The position numbers and the translations under genes are program-made. The notes below the pieces were generated by a model. It saw nothing but the letters and a program-made list of their open reading frames with translations. It made no database searches and was not told the origin of the DNA. Shown one piece after another: positions 6,143-9,717 of a DNA stretch of 9,717 bases. Source of the stretch: Chloroflexota bacterium (GTDB taxonomy: Bacteria; Chloroflexota; Anaerolineae; Anaerolineales; DRMV01); contig JAADFA010000084.1 of the NCBI GenBank assembly GCA_013153135.1, forward strand, positions 1 through 9,717, read 5' to 3'. The number at the start of each line of letters is the position of its first letter. The first letter of the stretch is position 1.

Positions 6143-8152
6143 TCATGCTTTAGCTAGCAGGGTTCGGGCCTGGGCAACCACCCGGTCCACGGTGAAGCCG
6201 TACTTGGCCATGACCACATCCCCCGGCGCGGACGCGCCAAAGCGGGTCACGCCCAACACCGCGCCGTGCTCGCCGACCCAGCGCTCCCAGCCCAGGGGTC
6301 GCGCGGCCTCGATTGCGAGCCGCGCGCGTAGCGAACGCGGCAGTACCTGCTCACGGTAGCTCGGGTCTTGCTGTTCGAAGAGCTCCCAGCTGGGGAAGGA
6401 GACCACGCGCGCCGCGATGCCCTCGGCCGCCAGGCGTTCGGCTGCGGCCCGAGCGAGCGCGACCTCCGACCCGGACGCGAGGAGCGCGATTTGGGGCTTG
6501 GACGCGCCAAAATCCGCGAGCACGTATGCGCCGCGCGCGACGCCGTCCATGGCGGCCTCCGCGGTCTCGGGCAGCACGGGCACCTTTTGCCGTGTCAGGA
6601 TCAGCGCGACGGGGCCCTGGCGATAGGTCATGGCCCAGCGCCATGCGGCCACGGTCTCATTCGCGTCGGCCGGGCGCAGAACCACCAGGTTCGGAATGGC
6701 GCGCAGCGCGGGCAGGTGCTCCACCGGCTGGTGTGTGGGCCCATCCTCGCCCACAGCTAAGCTATCGTGGGTGAACACGTACACCACGGGCGTCCCCATC
6801 ATCGCGCTCAGGCGCAACGCGGGCCGGAGGTAGTCGGAAAAGACCAAGAACGTCGCGACAAAGGGACGCAGGCCACGGTACAGGGCCAAGCCATTGGCCG
6901 CGGCAGCCATCGCGTGCTCCCGCACACCGAAGTGGATGTTGCGCGCGGCATAGTTATCCGGACCGAAGTCGCCCTGGCCTTTGAGGTAGGTCTTGTTGGA
7001 CGGCGTCAGGTCCGCGGAACCGCCGATGAGCTCCGGGAGCCGTGCGGCCAGCGCGTTGAGGGCCAGGCCCGAGGCCACGCGCGTCGCGAGGGGCGGGTCT
7101 TGGGGTGAAAAGCGCGGCAGGTCCGCATCCCAATCGGGGGGCAGGGTTCCGGCCCAGCGCCGCTCCAGCTCGGCTGCGAGGTCAGGGTAGGCTTCCCGGT
7201 ACCGAGCCCACATGTCCAACCATGCGGCCTGGGCCTGTTGGCCGCGTGTAAGGCTGGTGCGGAAGTGGGCCAGGACATCGTCGGGCACGTAGAACATGGG
7301 CTCGGTGGGCCAGCCTAGCGCTTCTTTGGCCGCGCGGAGCTCCTCAGGCCCCAAAGGTGCGCCGTGAGCCGCGGCCGTATTCTGCTTGGTCGGCGCGCCG
7401 TATCCAATGATGGTCCGGGCCATGATCAGGCTCGGCCGCGGGTCGGCCTTGGCTTCGGCGATCGCCCGGTCCACAGCATCCACGTCCAGGCCATCCACCC
7501 CGCGGATGACGTGCCAGCCATAAGCCTCGAAACGCCGCGCCACGTCTTCGGTAAAGGCCAGTTGGGTCGGGCCATCGATGGTGATGCGGTTGTCGTCGTA
7601 GAGATAAATCAGTCGCCCTAAGCGGAGGTGCCCAGCCAGGGACGCGGCCTCGTGGCTGATGCCCTCCATCAGGTCGCCGTCGGTTACGATTGCGTAAATC
7701 CAGTGGTCGAAGATAGGGAAGCCGGGCCTGTTGAAGCGCGCGGCCATATGGGCTTGCGCGATGGCCATGCCTACACCCGTCGCGAAGCCCTGGCCCAATG
7801 GGCCTGTTGTAACCTCCACGCCCGGCGTCAGACCATACTCCGGGTGCCCCGGGGTCCGACTCCCCCACTGGCGGAAACGTTTGAGCTCCTCCAGGGGCAG
7901 GTCGTAGCCCGTCAGGTAAAGCAGCGCGTAGAGCAATGCGCTGCCATGGCCGCCGGAAAGGATGAATCGGTCCCGATTGGGCCATTGGGGGTCGCGCGGG
8001 TTATGGCGCAGGTGCCGCATCCACAGGGCGTAGGCCATCGCGGCCGCGCCCATGGGCATCCCCGGATGTCCGGAGCGGGCTTGTTCCACCATATCCGCGG
8101 CCAAAAAGCGGATGGTGTTGACGCTTCGTTGGATCAGGTCTTGCGTAGTCAT
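6143..8152 (-). CDS. tkt: Transketolase
   Basis: A complete 669-residue transketolase, a thiamine-diphosphate enzyme that moves two-carbon units between sugar phosphates in the pentose phosphate pathway. Visible active-site elements, with positions matching the E. coli enzyme within a few residues: SGHPG (H29), GGHG (H69), PGHPE (H103), GPLGQG (117-122), the cofactor motif TDGDLMEG...YDDN (D158 to N188), AAHG (H263), FGVREH with catalytic Glu412, THDS (H462) and GEDGPTHQPVEHL (468-480, H474). The first Gly of the GDG motif is Thr here; SDGD/TDGD variants occur in other bacterial transketolases. ATG 8152 has an excellent AAGGAGG site, which lies in one arm of a 13-bp inverted repeat. mutL follows after 9 nt. 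Confident call; non-oxidative pentose phosphate versus dedicated Calvin-type use cannot be told from this window. Confidence 0.97.
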   Translation of the reverse strand: MTTQDLIQRSVNTIRFLAADMVEQARSGHPGMPMGAAAMAYALWMRHLRHNPRDPQWPNRDRFILSGGHGSALLYALLYLTGYDLPLEELKRFRQWGSRTPGHPEYGLTPGVEVTTGPLGQGFATGVGMAIAQAHMAARFNRPGFPIFDHWIYAIVTDGDLMEGISHEAASLAGHLRLGRLIYLYDDNRITIDGPTQLAFTEDVARRFEAYGWHVIRGVDGLDVDAVDRAIAEAKADPRPSLIMARTIIGYGAPTKQNTAAAHGAPLGPEELRAAKEALGWPTEPMFYVPDDVLAHFRTSLTRGQQAQAAWLDMWARYREAYPDLAAELERRWAGTLPPDWDADLPRFSPQDPPLATRVASGLALNALAARLPELIGGSADLTPSNKTYLKGQGDFGPDNYAARNIHFGVREHAMAAAANGLALYRGLRPFVATFLVFSDYLRPALRLSAMMGTPVVYVFTHDSLAVGEDGPTHQPVEHLPALRAIPNLVVLRPADANETVAAWRWAMTYRQGPVALILTRQKVPVLPETAEAAMDGVARGAYVLADFGASKPQIALLASGSEVALARAAAERLAAEGIAARVVSFPSWELFEQQDPSYREQVLPRSLRARLAIEAARPLGWERWVGEHGAVLGVTRFGASAPGDVVMAKYGFTVDRVVAQARTLLAKA

Positions 8153-8154
8153 AG

Positions 8155-8218
8155 ACGCCTCCTTGGCTCGACGCGCGCGCTCGCGCTAGGTTGATTATAC
8201 CGTCGGCCAAGGAGGCGT
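8155..8218 (-). repeat. Perfect 13-bp inverted repeat enclosing tkt promoter and containing its RBS
   Basis: ACGCCTCCTTGGC at 8155-8167 is the exact reverse complement of GCCAAGGAGGCGT at 8206-8218, with 38 bp between. The arm nearest tkt contains the AAGGAGG ribosome site, so in RNA reading through from upstream the far arm would pair with and hide it. A TATAAT box lies in the central segment, so a transcript started there would lack the far arm. It could alternatively be a DNA operator flanking the promoter. Confidence 0.85.
8194..8199 (-). promoter_or_regulatory. Putative -10 box of the tkt promoter
   Basis: A perfect TATAAT on the minus strand, 42 nt before the tkt start codon, in an otherwise GC-rich stretch. 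The region where a -35 should be (16-18 bp upstream) has only a weak match (TCCACG at 16 bp spacing) and falls within the far arm of the inverted repeat, which may point to activator-dependent or regulated initiation. The inferred start of transcription is near 8187. Confidence 0.6.
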
Positions 8219-8243
8219 GGACGCCCGGGCGCAGCCGCGCGGT

Positions 8244-8870
8244 CTACTCTGATGTTGACGTCTTGAGGGTGAAAGTCTTATGCATGTGCTCAAAAATCCG
8301 CAAGTCTTGGTCAACGTTGTCGCGGCTGGTTATCGCCATAAAGAGCACCACCTGCCCATCGTCCTCGCGCTGGCCAACCACAATATAACCGCCGATATCC
8401 CTATCCAGGTCCTCATCATAGCCCTTGAGGACGAGTTGATATCCCTGCGCGCCGCCAATGGTGGTCTCCCCCTGCTCGAGCACTGTAACATTTTCCTCAT
8501 CATCCCCCACGACCTCATCGTACAAAGCCTGGGGGTCATCAACGAGATCACCGGCCAGCTCCTTGGGCATGGTTATGATCATAACCAACGGCACGCCTTC
8601 TTTCACCAAGGTGTTGGGGTCTGTCTCGAAAACGTCCACCGACGACAATGGCTGGGTCGAGAATAGCACGATTTCCATGCCTAACAAACTATCGCTCGTG
8701 TAATTCCATTCCTCAGGGTATTCAACAGTGAAGGTTTCTCCCTCGAACGTGGCCATTTTGGGCAGCGAAGCGGGCAACAACCCTGATAGGCCACTGCACG
8801 CCACTAAGTTCAGCCCCGAAAAGGCCAAACCTACGAAAATAAGGAAGCGGAAGGATCGGAAAATCTTCAT
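8244..8870 (-). CDS. Putative lipoprotein, PsbP/DUF1795-like fold
   Basis: A 208-residue lipoprotein. The signal peptide has basic residues at the start (MKIFRSFR), a hydrophobic core and lipobox LVAC with acceptor Cys25. The mature part resembles the PsbP/DUF1795 type of beta-sheet domain: FTVEYPEEW (47-55) opening the domain, a GGAQGYQLVLKG strand (139-150), YIVVGQRED (162-170), VVLFMAITS (174-182), and the closing IFEHMHKTFTL (192-202). The acidic stretch around 103-127 (GDLVDDPQ...VGDDEEN) is presumably surface-exposed. Function is unknown; in other bacteria such domains are found on envelope lipoproteins. ATG 8870 has GAGGAG 8 nt upstream. Codon third positions are noticeably less GC-rich than in tkt or mutL. 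It lies 91 nt upstream of tkt in the same direction and has no obvious terminator, so read-through into tkt is possible. The family assignment is by eye and moderate. Confidence 0.75.
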   Translation of the reverse strand: MKIFRSFRFLIFVGLAFSGLNLVACSGLSGLLPASLPKMATFEGETFTVEYPEEWNYTSDSLLGMEIVLFSTQPLSSVDVFETDPNTLVKEGVPLVMIITMPKELAGDLVDDPQALYDEVVGDDEENVTVLEQGETTIGGAQGYQLVLKGYDEDLDRDIGGYIVVGQREDDGQVVLFMAITSRDNVDQDLRIFEHMHKTFTLKTSTSE

Positions 8871-8901
8871 CGTAAACGCTCCTCATGGGGATTTTGTGCT
8901 C

Positions 8902-8931
8902 ATTGTATCATATTTGCAGCCATAGACTCAA
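8902..8931 (-). promoter_or_regulatory. Putative promoter of the PsbP-like lipoprotein
   Basis: On the minus strand, TTGAGT (8926-8931, four of six bases of the -35 consensus) is followed after 18 bp by TACAAT (8902-8907, five of six of the -10). TATGAT overlaps just upstream of the -10. The local sequence is clearly AT-rich compared with its surroundings. The inferred leader is about 25 nt and includes the GAGGAG site. Confidence 0.6.
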
Positions 8932-8970
8932 CAGACGTTACTCAACGGGCGCACGCAAAAGTTGTCGGAA

Positions 8971-9025
8971 CGCTCTTGTGGCGAGGGGGAGGCGCAGGCG
9001 CCGCCACAGGCTGAAGCCCGCGGCT
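8971..9025. repeat. Candidate dispersed intergenic repeat with nested hairpins
   Basis: TGTGGCG (8977-8983) pairs with CGCCACA (9002-9008). The interior holds the palindrome GGCGCC (8997-9002). Next comes CTGAAGCCCGCGGCT (9011-9025), in which AGCC and GGCT pair around CGC. Such GC-rich nested dyads with a GAAGCCCGCGGC core resemble multi-copy intergenic repeats, but only one copy is visible here, so this is a suggestion. Confidence 0.35.
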
Positions 9026-9026
9026 G

Positions 9027-9064
9027 GTTGGGTATAAAATCACACGCGAATCACCCGACCCAAC
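9027..9064. repeat. 7-bp inverted repeat around a TATAAAAT box
   Basis: GTTGGGT at 9027-9033 is the reverse complement of ACCCAAC at 9058-9064, with 24 bp between. The plus strand just inside the left arm reads TATAAAAT (9033-9040), a possible -10. No convincing -35 is seen. There is no coding region to serve on this strand before the window edge. Confidence 0.4.
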
Positions 9065-9136
9065 GCGCGGCGGCGAGGATAGCGGGCGGCTTGACCCGCG
9101 GGCAGTAAAACGCACACCTGCCGCAGCCGTCCCTGT

Positions 9137-9161
9137 GGGTTGAACAGCTGCTGTACAACCC
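9137..9161. repeat. Near-perfect 25-bp palindrome
   Basis: GGGTTG (9137-9142) pairs with CAACCC (9156-9161), and ACAGC (9144-9148) pairs with GCTGT (9150-9154) around a single central T. Only the A/A position (9143/9155) fails. Eleven of twelve positions pair. It could be an operator for a dimeric protein, or a hairpin in RNA. Confidence 0.7.
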
Positions 9162-9304
9162 TCCCAGCCCGCCGCGGTGCGTTCGCGTTCGACGGATGAC
9201 CGCGCGAATCCCGCTAGGCTGGCATCGCTGTCTCGGTATTCCTCAGCATCAGCTGGGGGCAACCGATGTTGGGGCGGATGGTGGGGGCTCGTGGAGGACA
9301 CCGA

Positions 9305-9346
9305 CCTGAAGCCCTTCAGGGCCTACGAGCGATGGGCGCTGTTTTT
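9305..9346 (+). terminator. Weak hairpins followed by T run, possible plus-strand terminator
   Basis: CCTGAA/TTCAGG form a 6-bp stem with a 4-nt loop (9305-9320). AGCG/CGCT form a 4-bp stem (9328-9331, 9337-9340) followed, after one G, by TTTTT (9342-9346). The second stem is short, so this is tentative. The first hairpin also lies just downstream of the DUF4258 stop on the other strand but has no T run in that direction. Confidence 0.25.
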
Positions 9347-9611
9347 AGGCGGCTTTGGGCATCTTCGCCCGGTTTCGATAGACGGTGATAATTCTGCTGT
9401 GGTCAAGGCTGACCACCACGCCCGTTCCGTTCAGTCGCTCGTACCGCTTACGATCGGCTGGGGGGATGTCACGTCGACGCAGGAAGTAGTGAACCGCCCC
9501 GTTGCGGTAGATGCGCGTGCCATGCTTGAGCACATACCATACATCACGCTTGCGCAACCCGCGCTGAGCACAGCGCACACGCGCGTGCCGGCTCAAGATG
9601 GGCATTTGCAC
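9345..9611 (-). CDS. DUF4258 domain protein
   Basis: An 88-residue basic protein. It has the DUF4258 pattern: SRHARVRCAQRGL at 7-19 (the usual S.HA..R..QRG.), DVWYVLKHG (23-31), NGAVHYFL (37-44), VVVSLDHSRIITVYRNR (65-81). The molecular function is unknown; small basic single-domain members are sometimes found beside toxin-antitoxin genes, but no antitoxin-like partner is visible in the 106 bp up to the window edge. The start is GTG 9611, with AAAGGAG ending 10 nt upstream; ATG 9605, two codons in, would be 16 nt from that site, so GTG is preferred. The ribosome site lies in a 7-bp hairpin. It is transcribed toward the dyad-rich block and the lipoprotein operon, with no clear terminator in its own direction. 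Confidence 0.82.
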   Translation of the reverse strand: MQMPILSRHARVRCAQRGLRKRDVWYVLKHGTRIYRNGAVHYFLRRRDIPPADRKRYERLNGTGVVVSLDHSRIITVYRNRAKMPKAA

Positions 9612-9621
9612 GGTAGGTCGA

Positions 9622-9644
9622 CTCCTTTTGGTCCCTGAAAGGAG
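9622..9644 (-). promoter_or_regulatory. Hairpin sequestering the DUF4258 ribosome binding site
   Basis: In the minus-strand transcript, CTCCTTT (9644-9638) pairs with AAAGGAG (9628-9622) across a 9-nt loop. The latter is the Shine-Dalgarno sequence for GTG 9611. Seven pairs, four of them A-T, give a modest stem that could dampen or regulate translation. Confidence 0.5.
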
Positions 9645-9662
9645 CCCCCACCATCCACGGCT

Positions 9663-9668
9663 AGTATA
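9663..9668 (-). promoter_or_regulatory. Putative -10 box for the DUF4258 gene
   Basis: TATACT on the minus strand in an AT-rich stretch, 51 nt before the GTG start. No good -35 at the usual spacing; TTGTGC lies 21 bp upstream, which is too far. If used, transcription starts near 9656, and the transcript includes the ribosome-site hairpin. Confidence 0.35.
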
Positions 9669-9684
9669 CTACAAAACCTTTGCT

Positions 9685-9713
9685 CGAAGGCACAAAAAGC
9701 GTGCCGGCCTTCG
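9685..9713. repeat. Inverted repeat at right edge of window
   Basis: CGAAGGC (9685-9691) pairs with GCCTTCG (9707-9713). An alternative inner stem pairs GGCAC (9689-9693) with GTGCC (9701-9705). On the minus strand the inner loop reads GCTTTTT, so the T run is in the loop, not after the stem, which argues against a standard terminator. It lies upstream of the DUF4258 promoter and may belong to a neighbouring gene outside the window. Confidence 0.4.
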
Positions 9714-9717
9714 CGGG

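Larger units (their letters stand above)
8942..9344. other. About 400 bp without a supportable gene; dyad-rich non-coding block
   Basis: No reading frame here looks coding. A 119-codon minus-strand frame (9301-8942) exists but is rich in Pro, Ser, Ala, Thr and Arg, has no recognisable motif, no ribosome site and no known relative that I can name. The block contains several inverted repeats (listed separately) and a TATAAAAT on the plus strand at 9033-9040. It may be made of dispersed intergenic repeats or contain a non-coding RNA. Confidence 0.6.

Noticed and set aside
5297..6157. Plus-strand open frame of 286 codons
   Set aside because: It is antisense to the MutL ATPase domain, with no motif or ribosome site.
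8169..8187. Alternating GC tract in the tkt leader as a Z-DNA or hairpin element
   Set aside because: Short and expected in such GC-rich DNA; no further support.
8222..8231. Palindrome CGCCCGGGCG as a terminator for the PsbP-like lipoprotein
   Set aside because: There is no loop to speak of and no T run on either side; read-through into tkt remains possible.
8942..9301. Minus-strand frame of 119 codons as a gene
   Set aside because: Low-complexity composition, no ribosome site, no motif, and it covers several DNA palindromes; more likely non-coding.
9177..9638. Plus-strand frame of 153 codons
   Set aside because: It is mostly antisense to the DUF4258 gene, whose motifs are recognisable.
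1..9717. CRISPR array, tRNA, rRNA, transposase or prophage genes
   Set aside because: No spaced direct repeats, no cloverleaf, no transposase or phage motifs were found on either strand.

Overview
The window is GC-rich (roughly two thirds G+C by eye) with compact gene spacing, strong G at codon third positions and Shine-Dalgarno sites. The gene set suggests a bacterium, most likely of the Chloroflexota (Anaerolineae/Thermoflexia-like): a B12-dependent ribonucleotide reductase, an AIM24/TIGR00266 protein, a flavin/F420 luciferase-like oxidoreductase and a lipoprotein with a Pro/Thr-rich tether. This placement is an inference from family content; no rRNA or tRNA is present to test it.

Layout. 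Bases 3-137 (+) hold the last 44 codons of nrdJ, closed by a perfect-stem terminator at 154-184. A short upstream region with an extended -10 then leads into a plus-strand pair: an AIM24-family protein (387-1124) and, 3 nt later, a divergent SEDS (FtsW/RodA-type) membrane protein (1128-2423). The SEDS gene runs tail-to-tail into the minus strand, and the two coding regions overlap by 32 bp.

The minus strand holds what looks like one transcription unit, read from right to left: a PsbP/DUF1795-like lipoprotein (8870-8244), transketolase tkt (8152-6143), mutL (6133-4328), an LLM-class oxidoreductase (4303-3374) and a Pro/Thr-tethered lipoprotein (3363-2392). Gaps from tkt onward are only 9, 24 and 10 nt, so tkt, mutL, the oxidoreductase and the distal lipoprotein are very likely co-transcribed. 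Between the first lipoprotein and tkt lies a 91-nt gap with a TATAAT box and a perfect 13-bp inverted repeat. One arm of that repeat is the tkt ribosome binding site.

The right end (8942-9717) is accessory-looking: about 400 bp of non-coding sequence rich in dyads, a small DUF4258 protein (9611-9345) whose ribosome binding site sits in a 7-bp hairpin, and a promoter-like box and hairpin reaching the window edge.

Most of the window is housekeeping: nucleotide reduction, pentose phosphate metabolism, mismatch repair and envelope proteins. I do not see a clear new multi-gene system. The observations most worth checking are the inverted repeat that could gate tkt translation, the SEDS protein lacking usual family motifs, and the structured non-coding block beside the DUF4258 gene.
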